Shown: positions 12,101 through 27,100 of the stretch, piece by piece | How positions within the stretch are numbered: position 1 is the first letter of the stretch | Layout: each line of letters opens with the position of its first letter | Assembly: GCA_036768485.1 (NCBI GenBank) | Contig: JAVLUZ010000398.1 | Coordinates: forward strand, 1-64,000 | Reading direction: 5' to 3' | From: Mermis nigrescens | Taxonomy: Eukaryota > Nematoda > Enoplea > Mermithida > Mermithidae | Length of the DNA: 64,000 bases | The notes under the pieces: generated by a model | What the model was told of the DNA's origin: nothing | The model's database searches: none | Seen by the model: only the letters and a program-made list of their open reading frames with translations | Translations under genes and position numbers: made by a program

Positions 12101-15100
12101 CTGACCTTGTGCATCTATCATCAGACAACGGAAACCATAAGGAGTTGTTACAACAAGAAGGATGGAAAATACAAAAGACCCATTTAGATTACACCAAAAG
12201 ATACAAATAGACAAATTTTCCATACAAAAGCATATGAAATTTGGCCTGTGAATCATTCTTTATTTAGTTGAATTCTTCAGAAGATCCGTTTTATTTTCCA
12301 TCACAATTCACCTTATGGAGTACATACTCCTAAAATGGTATTCAAAATGACGCAATTTCATGTTTTTATCAAATTTTGACGAATGACTGCGCAAAATGTT
12401 GGAAAGATAGTCTTCCAATTTTAGAAAGGAAGGCAATGAACATTCCAAATTCTCCTTACTTTTGTTTTTCCCTTATAATTTCAATTAAAATGCAAAGAAA
12501 GCAGCCAAATCGTTTAACGAAAAATTTCCGTCAAATAACACGTACATAATAATACATCAATGAATTTTAAATATTGTACAATGCAAGCAAACATGCACAG
12601 CATGAGAGTTCTAAAAGAAACCAAAAAATTCTCCTATTGTTTTTTTCGAGCCCAAAAACGGTGGATACATACGTGTCAAAAACATAATTTTTGGCGTTTC
12701 CAAAATCGTACTTTCTTCCTAGATGACATAAACATACAGAATTTGCATGTAACATTCAATAAAATTCTACAAAAAATAGCCAGAAAGGCTGTTTGGCCAA
12801 AAAACGGCACTTTTGAACTAAAAGGTCGCTAAAAACGCTTAGAACGGGACGATCCCTACGATTTTCTTAAATATCACGAATTGGGGTAAAAATATCTTGC
12901 GGGGAGGGGATTAAAATTTTCCCAAATATCATATAAGAGTGTAAGTACGGTCTGCATTGGTTGAAATGATTCATTAACCTTTAATTAATCGTGCATGCTT
13001 ATTCTAGAATAAAATACAAAGCGTACTCTTTTTAAAACCTACTACATTATTTTAAGATTGTTCTTCCAAAAAAATCGATTTGCGTTTATTAATAGTTCAC
13101 GATACATTACTAGAAGGCTGTAATGCTGACGAAGCAAGCACAAATCGATAACACGGTCAAAAACAAAGATAAGGGAAGCGAATTTTTCGAAAAATCGTAG
13201 CATAAAATGTATTTTTCAAGGTCCCATAGATAAATAATTCAAAATATTGCCAATCAGCTACAATACGATTGGGAACGAAATACCCATACAATAAGAAAAA
13301 ATAAGTTTATGAACGATTTTCCAAAACATTGCCTCATTCACTATACTTTGCCTAAACTTACCTTCATATCCCGCAGAAGGGTCAGCGACTGGCTCCTAGA
13401 ACGGCACATTATCGACAATGCGATAAATGTCCGATAATCCGGTGTCAATTTATGCCGTCTTATGTCGTCTAAGCAGTTCTGAAGAAAGATTTTTTCTCTG
13501 AACTGACAAAGTACTTGATGATAAAGAAAATGCTGAAAATCGAAATCTCTAAATTGAGCCTAATCTGCACCAAAAAGAAAACTTCTAAGAAGCATTTAGG
13601 GTTTATGGCCAATCAATATCAAAAACCAAGTTTGTGAAAAAAACAGATAAACAAAGTATCGTTTAGAATAAACGATACGTCAACGTCTGCTACAGAGTAG
13701 TCGTCTGCTAAGTGAGAAGAGTGAAATGACTAACTTTGTAAATCAAATCGCGAATAAGATGTACGGGGACTGAAGCTATAAAATCGTATGCACATATTAT
13801 AGGTAAATCTGGGCGCTTCATCTTTTATTTAAGATCATTTTGCGTCTTATCTAGAAGACACAGCCTGAGGAAAGAGACAACCTGAGCGCACGGAAAGCAT
13901 ATCTAAGCGCTCAAGGAAGTATGGACAAAGGCAGTTTTAACCTAGTCTACAATAACAATTCGGCAGAATGAAAGTTTACTTGCTCACTGATTTCTAAATA
14001 TGCATTATCATTATTCATTGCGCCAGTTCAAACCGCTTTTATAATCGTTCCACAACGATTCAATAATGAGGCTTTACCAACAGTCACAGTATTACAGTGA
14101 ATAAGCAACAAGAAATGGGAGCTTCACTCAGTAAAGTTGCCTTACTTTAAACAATATAGAAACTTATTCTGCAACTATATTAATTTAAGCGCCGAAAATT
14201 GCTGTCCATTCCTTATATAAGGTTTTGTGCAATTATTAAACATGCAGAGCATGGGAATTCTGGGGGAGTAAAATTTTAAAGGGCCTTTTTTGGGTCCAAA
14301 CATAGTAGGTTAGCGTTGAAAACATCGTTTTCCAGCGTTTCTGACCATGCTTTATCTTTCTATAGCATTAAACACAAAAAAATTCGAAAAAAGTCAAAAA
14401 AGGCGAATAAATTATACAAAATATAGTCAAAACATGCGTATATGGCGCGAAGCGCCGATAATTCGACATTTTTGAGCAAACAGATAGCTAAAAACGCTTC
14501 AAAAAATTTTCAGGAAATTTTCGCAAACATTTGAAAAATCGCATTCTGGGAGGGGTGAAAAACTTTCTTTGGGGGATGAAAATTTTTCTGAGGTAGGTTT
14601 AAACCACCAAGATCATGTATAAGTGGACTATAGATAATGAGCGAGCTACATCCTATACAATCCAGTATATCTTTAACTAGCTTCCATACCAAGGCGCCTA
14701 ACGAATCGTTTCTTGAAGCACGCCTAAATATGAGCTGATTGTAGAATTCTATGTCAGGCAAAACGTTCAGAGCACTCATCGATTCGACCAAAGCGACCTC
14801 TTGGTGCATGCAACGGGGCATAAGGTACAGCAAACTCGAGAAAAACTTCAAATCCGGTTGCACATTGCTACGCTTCATTTGCTCCAACAAACCATTTAAG
14901 TCACCGAGAAGCGACAGTCTAGAGTAGAATATCAGATGGTCATGCGAAATGTCGTCCAAAAAAAGGAAATTTGGGATAAGATAGTTAAAATTATTTTAAA
15001 ATATACAGTTTGAAACAGCACTTTGCTATTTTTTTAGCAAATTAAAAATAAAAACCGCTTATTCTATAAACAGTCAAATTTGGAAAGTTACAGCATCCGC

Positions 15101-18100
15101 ACTTACATAAGAAGCTAAATGCTATGCATGTAGAATTAGGTTAGCAGTAGAACATTACGTATGTAAGAACGGGTAGAACTGCTTTTGATATTAGCATATT
15201 TTGACCAAAGAGACTATTATGGACAATGATTAAAATGGTCAAAAATACCGAAAAACTAGTAATTTACTTTAATGATGAAAATCGAATCACGCATATGAAT
15301 AACTCAATTAGACAATATGGATAAATAAAATCTATTTTGGATGGCCTTCGCTTGTGTTTAATTATTCAATAAATAAAGATTCCTAAGAAAAAAATCAGCA
15401 CAATTATCAGTACTCATCTGATCAATAAGTTACTGAAGGGTCTTTAATCTGGACATGATTCTTGTCACATTGCATATTCCGAATTATCGGAGAACCTTCA
15501 GAAGTTTCAATTTCTGAAAAATGAAATCTAGAATTTAGAGAAATTAAAAAAATGAAATATATCTAAATCATCCATTCTAGAGCACGTACGTATATTAGGA
15601 TATCTCATAAACGGTCAGAGGCCGACTGAACCTTGACCCATCCACGTTAATAAGGAAATTTCAAACAATTCCTCAGCACATAAACATTCCCGAGTGGAAG
15701 GTCCGCTTTTAATAGTGCTTTAATGCAAATATAAGATTACTTTTAATAGAAGCAATAGGTCAAAAAATTGATCAGACTGAAAACATTTTCACAAAACTCA
15801 TTCCACAAAAAGTTTGCATACCACAGATGAGGTTAAAAGCAATCGTAATCCATATTTCTGTGGGTCAAAAAAAGCGTAAAATTTTGTTTCCAGCAAAGCA
15901 AGGTCGACCCGGCGAAATTAATGCTCGTCTTTTCGACTACAAACTAATCAAAAAAAGTCAAACGGAATACAAAACATCATTTAACCCGAAAATCCAAAAT
16001 TTTGCGATTTTTTCATTAAACGATTCTATTACTTGATAGTTCTTTCGTCCGTCGCCATTAAATCAATCGCATCAAGATTGGAAACTCGCACGGAATCCGT
16101 TACAGCTACATCATTAGATGAAGTAACGTGCACAATCTCTCTGTTACTATGAACATCGAGTAATGTAGCTTCAATTTGATGAGTTGCATTTAAATTAGAC
16201 TGCTGTTGACTAGCTCCCAATGCAGCAATACCTTTTTGTCTTCTGCTTTGTACAATCTTTTCGAGTAACATATTTCCTTTTTGACCTAAACGAATAAATA
16301 TCATAGAACGATAAAGAAGAACAAGGATACTTAAAAGACAAACAACAACTCGCAGCAATAGGTTATTGTTTGTTACTATTTTTAAGATGGCCTTCGCACT
16401 CCCTTCAGCAAAAAAAACGTGAAGCAAAATAATATCTTTGAAGGACTCCTTTCTGCTCCAATTTTCCAACGCGAGATCTTTAAACACGAGATTATTTTAT
16501 CTTTAATGATGAATCGTTCTTTAAAATCCCGATCGTTATACTAAGCGATTTGATTCTTCGAATCTCTCATTTAGCGTCATTAGATCAGAAATGAAAATCA
16601 ACTCAATTTATTTCAAATCCATAAGGCTGGTTCAGTTTTTTTAGTTATTTTGCATTTAATATGATTTATTTACTTATATCTTTTGTTTTTGCCATAATCA
16701 ATTGGCATCCTATCCTTACCTACTATCCATTTCATCGGTTGTTGCGCTACCTTCTGTACATTTTTAGTATGATCAGTCAAGAGTGAAGGCGCAGCTCTGG
16801 ATCAAAAGATAATTAAGTCTTCGACGTAATGCTAGTCCGTTATTGAAAAGTCAGAAAAAGTCACAATTTCGAACAAAAGACGGAATTTTGTACACACTAA
16901 TTTGCTGAAAATCGAAAAATCATCTGACATTTTTATTCATACACCAAATAACAGAAAAGTGGATGAAGATTACAGAAATGTAATGCATCGGTCTCGTTAT
17001 GCGCATTCTCACGTTGCATAAGAAAGATTAAGATCGAGAAAAGAAAAGAGAAAAATATTTTCGTCCAACTATTACTACATACACTCCGTGTCTAATATTA
17101 TTATCCAAAGTAAAATTCGACTATTCTCTCCGTTAGAAGCACCAACAGTAACGAGCAATTTTCAAGTATATAGGTTATTTTAATCGACATAGTGCATGAA
17201 ACGAATTCTTCAATTTTCAGAGCATTAATTTCAAAACGAACAATACCGAGGTACATACAAGCACATAGTCCAAAGTTCTGGGAGGGGTTGCATCGAGTTT
17301 CCCTGGGAGGGGAATTATCGATTAATTTTTAAGGCTAATTATGACGCTAAAATGATAAGTTTATGTTGCTTTTTTAGATATTTTTGTCGTTCCTTACCCC
17401 CCCCCACCCGTAACAACCCGTAAAAAACGCTTTGATTCGTTGTATTTTACTCTTCTCGAATATTCGTGATAAAGTTTGCATACAAATAAATGATAAGTCG
17501 AACGATGGGATGACTTGAACTATCAAATATGCACGAAATAATGGACAAAAAGTGTCTGAATGAACAAATGGGCAGAGTACTACTCGAAAAATACCTCATA
17601 TTATACTGATGGGCATCGTTTGGCCCTCCTGTTTCATTATTTCAATAATAGTTCTTGGTCCGGAAATTGCCTGAGGAAGGTATGCCTTTCAAAAGTCCTG
17701 ATAGGGGGTTCCCCCATATCCCCAGTGTGCATGTGTGTCGAGGCAATAGTTTGTTGAATACTCATGCTTACCCAATCCGCATTCACGGCAAACTTTCACT
17801 ATTAACTGATAGTGAGACAATTCAATTGGCAACTTCAACCGCTTCATTGTTCGCCATATCTATCAAAATTATTCCAGTGATAATCAGATATAAAGTAAAG
17901 CGAAGGAAAGGAAAGATTACGTACGAGCGCTGAAGCATCAGAAATGTAATGACAGGTTAGAACATTTATTTTACGAAGCTATTTTTTGTTTAAGTTTCTT
18001 TTGCTGCTTTCTAAAATCAAATTATCCACTTCTCATGGGGTCCTTAAAATTGGATAAACGTCGTGTTTTCGTATGCAATTACGAACGAGTGTGTAACAAG

Positions 18101-21100
18101 TCCATAGATGTATAGCACGGTCAGTCAGGTTTGTCAACCGGTTTGGGGGACAGTGAGAAAGCTTTTCATAAAAACTATAGTCGCTTACAGTTTCCAGACA
18201 ATTTCAAGCAATTTTCTGCAACAATTTTTGCCTTCGCTTTGACTTATCTTTCTCAGAAAATATGTCATTTTTCAAATCAGAAGGTCTAGACAACATTAAA
18301 ACCCCGCGTGCACCTCCGAACGTGCCTTTTCAGGTTCAGCTAAATTGTGCGTGTCATGCGTTTAATACGTAAGTCGTTTCGATTTTTGTTACTCTGTATT
18401 TTTGCGTCAGGAATTCGCATGAACATAGCAGCACTTTATCATCCTATTTGAACTCAATATGATCGAAAAAAATATTAGTGCCCTTACTACGATGCATGTG
18501 CTCATTCATTGATATTCAGGCACATTGGGGGAGAGAGGGTATTACCACACGTGGGCGTGGGGAGACGGAGGTTTGGGGGTACGCACCCCCTTCACAAGGC
18601 CGAATACCCCTCCCCTCCCCAAAAAACCGAAATACCCCCAGAATTCAATTTTTGAATTTTTTGTTTTCTTTTCACAATTTTTTGATACCAATGGATGGAT
18701 AATGCTCGATGAGCAACGTTGAAAAGTGGTGTTTTTTCGCCTTACCACCATTTTTAAGACTTGACCTTTAACAAATCTTGAACCACCCAGAATTTCGGTG
18801 CTGCCTAAGTATGGGTAACCCCCTGAATGGTTAGACAGGCAACAACCTACAATCCGACGATTTTGAACTGACGAATTTTCTGCATAATTTTTGAGGACAA
18901 AAGCAGTGTTAATGGCCAAATTTTTCTGGCGCTTCACGCCGGATTAATGTTGCATGTGGTTTCCTCAAAAAGCGCCCAAAATCCTGTCGAAATGGTCTAA
19001 AAAGCGAAATTTGTTGCCACATTGATCAACATCTGTAATTTTCAGTATTGAAAGCCATATTATGCAGTTAAAATCGACTAAAACTGTTGAAAGATACGGG
19101 CTTATCATGTGAAAGCGTTTTACTTATGTACGTGTACAGACGAATTTGACCATTTTCGTCATTTGACTGGCAAAAAAGCGAGAACACTATATTTACTGTT
19201 CTGGATTTCTGGGATTTGACCCCCGACCCTGACCTTGACATCTTTGCAGCCCACGTAAAAAATGCGCTACTGATTTACATACACATATATCCACACTAAA
19301 AAGAATTATAAATAAACTGACCTAACTTTGTACTGATTCGTTAGACATTGTCAACATCCCTGTCAAAAAATTTTTCTTCATTGTAAATTTTTCAAGTCCA
19401 AGCTGCCCTACATTGACTACAAGAGGAATATAAAATCACCTGCAAAGCTAAAAGAAAGCCTGCTTCCTTGTCACAAAGTGCAGCTGATAACAAGTACGCG
19501 AAAATTCGATTTCCGGCATACCAGCCATCTTTGACCATGTGATCGGCCAACTTGAACACTGATTCAATATCTCCATGCCTTAAGAGCATAAATGTGACAG
19601 GGGGATCCCCCACCCAAAGTCGGACGTCCCCCATCTCCCAGAGAAAGAAAATTTAAGACCCCCAGATTTTTGTGAAAAATTGAATTTTTGACCGGCTTTC
19701 GGCGTTTTCTGGCCCTTTTTGGTCAAAAATTGGAGGTCACTTAAACCCCCCCCCTAAAAATGGCCGGGACCCCCACATTCCGAGCCGTTACATGTATGCT
19801 GAAGAGCAACGCGAATAATGCATTTTAAAACATAAAGTACAGATATTTTGTTATTCTCGATCACCTTTTAGATATAACTGGGGACTTGAAATTCATATAT
19901 GAAATTATAGATTCACTTTTACTAAGACCCGCCAAAAACATAGAAATAAAGATACCGATTATGCGTTTAATAGGTATATGCTTGCTCAAAAGTGTCAAAT
20001 TTTCGGTGCTTCGCGCCACACGTATACTAATTTTTTAATCAGTATATTTTGTTCAATTAATTCGAATTTACTGATATTTTCTCGAATTTTTTTAAATGTT
20101 TTTTTCGAATAAAAGGATAGAACATCGTCAGAAACGCCGAAAAATGATGTTTTTATCGTATATCCACCGTTCTGATCCAAAAAAAGGCAATTTAAAATTG
20201 GACTCCCCTGAATTCTAAAATTGGACTCCCCCTGAATTCCCACGCTGTGCTGTGCATGCCAGTATGTAACATGAATGATTGTTAGATTCTTCGAGTGTCT
20301 GTGTTTTGCCGTTGCAATATATGATAACGAAAGTCTTGGATTTGTTTCCTGATTTGAGGGTAGCACGACCAGACATCCTCGTAGGGGGTTCTAGACTTCA
20401 GAATGGAAAATAAGAACAAAAATGGATTAAAATCGTAAGTTTTTCTCAGAAGTGCTGGAAATTGACCAGAAACAGTGGAATGACGTGGTTTTATCGCTAT
20501 ATTCAGCAGTTATACCGATTTTTGAGGTAATTTTGGCCCGAAAAAGCTCATTAAATGACCCCCGAACCGGATGATCCCCCACTCGGCCATGCTGTACATC
20601 TATGAACATGACTAGCGGCTCTCCGATTTGCAAGCCTTACTTTGCGAAACATTTCATTGCAGCGAAATAAATAGCCGGAGTCTTCGGTATCCCAAACAAG
20701 TGTTTTTCTCTATTGTACAACCATTTAGTCTGCTGCAATGCAAATTCAGCCTCTTCGGCCGGAGCGTTGGCACATGCATTCATAAGAGATGTGATCGTAT
20801 GCGGCCCTGGTTGATAACCAGCTGTTCGTATCTATATTTTATAAAGTAATAAAGCGTTAACGAATGCAGGCATTACAATACGAGAACATAAAATACAGAA
20901 TGTCTCACGTATGTATATATATAGTGCTGGCCTCTAAAAAAACCAGTCGATTTGTAAACTGAAAAAAACACCCCTTTTTTCCATAACCAAAAGGAGATGA
21001 CTGATATCATACTGGCGAACAAACTATGCCGTGAGGATAACATCTGACCCCTGATCTCTTTCCGGATCATTCAGTAACTTGAGATATAAATTTGTCGAAA

Positions 21101-24100
21101 ATTTCCAAAAAATTGCCGTTCTTATGATTTTTTTAAGCATCTTTGAGGGTCAGTATTCATATTTGCTGGAACCTTCTATGTTTTCACGTTAGACTCCCTT
21201 GCAGACACTAATGTCAAAAAGATTTAGTTGTCCTATGTCATCCACATAGCCACAGTATACCTTCAAAGTCAAACCTAAAAAACCCAGTTGTAACCTAAAA
21301 AACCAGCGCCAATTTTCACAAAACTTAGCAGGAATGTGCCTCGTAGCACCTTGCATGATGCCTGATATTTATTTTTCACAAACAATGGGAATCATGCAAA
21401 AACTGCCAAAAAAGTTCGATTGTAACCTAAAAAAACCACTGTAACCTAAAAAAGACCAATGCTAAGTATACGTTGCCATGGCAACGATTACTTTTCATCA
21501 AATTGCATAATTTTGCACTGATTTCTTGCAAAGGGTTGTAGAAGAGACTAACTTAGAGTTGTTTTTATCACTTGATATTTGGGAAATTTATAGAACTTTT
21601 GATTAAATTCAGAAAAAATTATTGATTTTTATATAAATGTGATAAAATGAACGGACATATAGGAAAAAAATGAATTTATTTCAAAAAATATGATCATGTA
21701 AGGTCAAGTAACTAATTTACGCTGCAAACCACGCACTTCGCATAACATTTTGGGGTGGTTTTTTAGTTCCCATGGTTTTTTACCTCCCGGATAGAATTTG
21801 CTGGTTTTTTAATTTTTGACTTTGATCGATTTTTTCTCCAAGACTAAAGAGATCTACGAAATCAACTACATAAGTGGCGAAAGATGGAGCATCGACGGGA
21901 AATTGCTCTGATTATATAAGTTTACGTCAGAAGCATGCTTTTCCTTCGAATGACATGATATATTTAAATTTTGAATTTCGGTTCACCTATCCCACTAATT
22001 TAACTTAATCAGAATTCTTTTTATATTTTAAATAGACCTCGACGAAATTTTAGCATTTCTCAATCTTCAATTTTTTCGATGAATTACAATAAGCGGATCT
22101 TAAATGTGATACCTAAATATACTGGTCAGCTTTGTTTCGCAGGCGTAGGATTTTTATTCATCATAGCTATCTGACAGAAAAACGTTTATCCTGATAGAAT
22201 GAACATGACAACTCGATGAGCGATGCTGACGAACTCTAGATTTGACGTCATCCGATTTATTTTTTGGACTTTCGCCCAATTAACCCAGCAATACATGACT
22301 AGTATCCTCTGATGTTGAAGGATTGCATAGTCGATTAGTCAGAATCTTTCGTTTATTCATTTTTCATTCGCTAATTCAAAAAAATATTAAAAACCGATTT
22401 TTAAGAAGGACTTAACAGACTTTTACGGAATTAGAAGATTAGATGGCGTCATATTGAACTTTTGCAAGAAATAAAAAAGAACTTCTTTTGTTTGATTTCC
22501 GTTTTCAGTCAAAAGCGCACTCCTGGTAAGAATAAATTTTAAGCTACACTCCATTTTTTCAAAGGCCCATTCAAGTTCAGTCCTCACATACGCGTTTCTA
22601 AACTATAGCTTGTTTATTTCGTGCTTTCTTAAAAGTTTGCTCCTTATACGAGTTAATCACCGGAATGTTCTGAGAAACTGACTTTTTAATGATTTAAGGC
22701 TCCCAGAGAATGCGGTTTAGCGGCAACATTCTAAAAAAGGTTGAAACATCTTATTTTTTAATTTTCGATAAGGTGGAAATTTTTCCGACAGCGAGCAACA
22801 TTCTATCCGAGTTCAACAGACACTCTGAGAAGGCCTTTGAACCACCCAAATCATTTAAAAGCGTCCGGCAGAAGTATACCACAGTCACGTGCTATGCAGG
22901 AAAAGATGACATGATAACCTTTCTGAAAAATTCCATAGCTTTCCGCGCCTGACCTGCCTTAGCTAATATGTGAATAACCGTAATATAATTGAATTTTTCT
23001 GGTCGAACGCGGTCTTCCACCATTCGTTTTTCTACCACCGCAACGGCTTCAGCTATCTAAATATATGCGAAACATAAAGTAGATAATCCGTTGCATTATA
23101 CACGCAAGACGGCGGTACTTAAAGCGAATAATGCGAAAAATGACACTTGAAGCGATAAGTTCAATATTTTTCATAAGATAGTGAGCAATGTGAACAGAGA
23201 AAATTTTCAAGCATGAAAGTTGCCTTAAAAATTTAGTTATTCGGTAAGCTACATATAGATTAGTGCTGTACCGGAACCTCTTTTTTTATTGGGGCCGGGG
23301 CCTAGAAATATACCATATAATGTGGTCATTTGGCGTCCTATGCTGGGATTTGTTACGTAATTTATGTGTTCAGACCTCTTTCGTGACATACATCGTGGTA
23401 GTAGTGATAAAAATAATAAAATAATTATAATAATAATCATGTAAGGTTAAATTAAAATAATTATAATTACTACGCATACTACCTTCACTCAAATTAATGT
23501 AGATATTCAGTTGAAAACATTTATCTGTCTCATAGTGAATACTTGTAAGTTGTTTATGATTCCACTCCAACTTTGTTTTTTAGCCTTCTAACTAAGCAAT
23601 TGAATGAATACCCTTAAAATTAAACCGACAAAATTAGGCATTTCATCAGCCATTGTACCAAAACAATTTAATTTTCGACATGCAGCGATATGAAGTGAAT
23701 TACTCCTGCATTTACTAGAGCTGCAGCTAGCAGCCGTGCACGTGGAGGTTTGAAGGCATGAAAAAATTTTCTGGAGTAGATACGCTAAAATTAAGGTCAA
23801 AAATGAACAAAAGTCAAGGCCCTTTTCGTAAAAATGACTGAAATCGAATAGAACCTGAGAATTAATGTACTTATTGCGCTTTCTAAACCCTTCTCTTTAT
23901 CTTTAAAATCATTTTAGCACGAAGTCTTGATGAACCTCAGATCAGACCATACATGGGCAAGGAAGAGTTGGCCAGAGGGGGTGAAATCTAGGAATGGTCA
24001 TATAGTAAATTGTGGTCATAGTCTTTGTACAAGGTCTCTTAATACATGTACAAAGACGTCCTCAAAAGTGTACATTTCACGGTACCTACCATAGTTTCTG

Positions 24101-27100
24101 AAGGTCTAGAGTTGAGGGAGGGGAGAAATCCCAAAATGGGGGACCAATAAATTAAGTGGTGTATTATTATAAGCCGACACAGTTTTTCGTCAGAGCTTCT
24201 TCGTGCTTGTACGAAGATCTCCGGGAGCGAACAAATTTTTGTAGATATAATATATAAATATATTATTGAATATACACATTTTTACATACTATCAGTGTGT
24301 GACCTGCGACCCGCATGCAGTCCTAAATGAAAGGATTCGGCCTGAATTTAGTTGATTATATTAGTTCGGCGTGGAGCGGCAAAATTTTTATGAGCATTAG
24401 ATATGGAATTTACACATAAAACTCGACTGAGAGAGCTAAAATAACTTGTACCACAAATTAGAAAAATACAGAAATTGTAATATGCCGATTACATCTTGTA
24501 ATTAGCACCACTGCGCTTATATATTCAATGCAACATCAAGATAAATTAGTCAATTTTATCTTTAAACGGCAAAAAGTGCAATTATTACGTAGTAGGTACT
24601 TATTTTTGCATGAAATCTTTAAAAACATTAGAAATAGATACAAAAGTGTTTAATGGCCCTTCTTGAAGCTAAATACAGTATATAAGCGATGTAAATTTTT
24701 TGAAATTTCCATGAAAAATAATTTTAAAAAACGTTAAATTACTATCACTTAGGCCCAGAAGTATTTTAACATTGTATAAAGATGGCTCTAAAAATGAATG
24801 CACGAGCCAAAATCGATTTTTTGCGAGAACCTGCATTTTTTGCCATTTTTAGGTGCCTTTCTTTGCGATTTTCGGCCAGAAATTGTTGGTCATTTCCTCC
24901 CCCCCTAAAAATGGCCGAAAACCATACGTGAAACAATGGGCTCCGAAAAATTCCCAACCCAAGATTGGACGTCCTCTTCACACCCCCAAAGCCAGAAAGT
25001 TTTATCCCACCTCCCCAATTTTTAGCGAAAACTTGCGCTTTTTGGCTATTTTTAGGTCTTTTTGCCACTTTTAGCCGAAATCAGCGCCGCTTACCCCCCC
25101 CCCCTGAAAATTGCCGAGAACCATACATGTAACAGGGGGTTTGGGCGATTTCCCACCCACGCTTTTACGCCCCCGCCCCTTCAAAGTCAGAAAATTTCTG
25201 ACCAGCCTCCCCCATTTTCAGCGAAAACATGCGCTTTTGGCTATTTTTAGGTGTTTTTGCCAGTTTTGACCGAAAATTAGAGTCGCTTACCCCCTTCTTC
25301 TAAAAATGGCCAGGGACCACCTACCCGAAATTTCCAGCCATCATGTATGCCGAGAAACCCTTTCCCAGAAGTTTGAGCTGCTACATGCATGTTTCATAGT
25401 GATATTTTGTCAACTTACTCTTGCTTACATTCAAAAATACTGTATCACTTCATGAAATTCTAATAGTTAAGTGCATTTTTGCCACAATAAAAATTGGGTT
25501 TAAAAAAATTCAAAAGGTTTTCAACTAAAATCGTCTGACAGTGTATGAGTCTTGGACCCTGAAAAGGGTAATATCCCCTCACCGTTCCTATAGGAATGTG
25601 TGGTACCTACCTATTATTACAGTAGCACGTTATGTACAATAAACTGCACTTTGTGACCCTAAATAGTGCTGTTTAACCAATTTATGGGTTTCTAACGATA
25701 AAGAATAACAAAATATACCAATATGGCGCGAAGCGCCGGAAAAATTTCGATATTTTCACCGTTTTCAGATGGAATTTTCGGCCTTTTTCCACCAGTATGC
25801 TCAAAAATTTTCTTGCAGCGCCTTTCGTTTTCTCAAAATCGCTTAACAAAACCTGATTTTTCAAAACCTTAGGTAGGGGCAACACCCCTTCTTTCACCAA
25901 TCTATGCTCATGTGTGGACCAGACTGACCACAGACCTAAATGTTATGCAAATGCAAGTGTGACTGAAAGCTATGGGTCGACACCAATCAACAATGATTAT
26001 ATATTGTTATAAGGAAACTTGTTGGCTTCATTGATTAAAATATCAATTCTATCAGTTTTATTGTCCCAAAAGCATTAAATATCTTACTTCTTTGACATTA
26101 ATAACGAGGTTATACTGTGACTGATGAAATTCCATCAGTTTCCATCATATTCGCTATCGATCAATGCAACAATTTGCACCTAACAACAATATCAAAATTT
26201 CCAGGCCCCGGTACAGCTCTAATATTAATGCACTTACGAAGTGCGTACAGCGTTATTGCAGATATTCATTTTTTCCACTTAAGCTGAACTTCCTGAAAAT
26301 ATAGGAGAAAAAATACTATTTGATACATACGTAGGTATGTACCATACATGATCTTAGGTGGGGTTGGGGAGGGGGGTTTCCAGCCCAGAAAAACATTCAC
26401 CTTCCCCTTAAACTTCGCCATTTTTCGAAAATTCCCAAAAATTTCCTGAAAGATGCTTTCTTAGGCGTTTTAGCTACCGTTATGCTCCAAAGTGTTAAAT
26501 TTTCGGCGCTTCCGCCATTTACTCAAGTTTTGACTATATTTTGTTCAGTTTGATCGACTTTTTTAAATTTTTTTTCTCGAAAATTATCTTGTTTTTATGC
26601 TCTAGAAAGATAGAGCATAGTCAGAAACGCCAAAAAAACAATGTTCTTAACGCGTGCCAACCATTTTTGGGCCGAAAAAAGGAACCTTAAAATTTTAAGT
26701 TCCCCCACCAGAATTCCCATGCAGTGCAATCACTTTACAGACGTTGCTATTCCTCCTTTCGTATTTCTAAAAATACAAAGCGTGCTGTCGTCGGTTTAAA
26801 ATCTCTAGTACCTTCGTACCCGCTTTTCAATTTGAGAACTGTAAATAAAATAATACTATGCAGAACTGTACTAAAAAGAATAACAGTTTTACAAAGTCAA
26901 CATGCATAATGTTCACTATTAAAATACATTCTGTATAGCCAATCTCTTTATACATTACGCACCGTACTTGGATACTCATCCAGCAATATTTTGAAGCTGG
27001 ATCTGAATTATGAATGTCGGAACTGAATACCAAATTTTAGTTAAGTATTCGACTAAATGGGTTTGAGCGTAGCATCCAGCGCAGTAGGGTATATGCACAT

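Noticed and set aside
16029..16487. 152-codon minus-strand ORF that looks like a membrane protein
   Set aside because: Its lower half is PTCD1 exon 8 (16033-16285). The hydrophobic part is intron sequence upstream of the acceptor at 16286-16287, so there is no nested gene.
22710..22952. 80-codon plus-strand ORF
   Set aside because: Overlaps the antisense of PTCD1 exon 4, has no recognisable content, and the PPR reading on the other strand is clear.
23690..23770. Minus-strand frame ARLLAAALVNAGVIHFISLH in PTCD1 intron 3
   Set aside because: Protein-like but short, with no phase-compatible splice sites, and PTCD1 exons 3 and 4 already join correctly without it.
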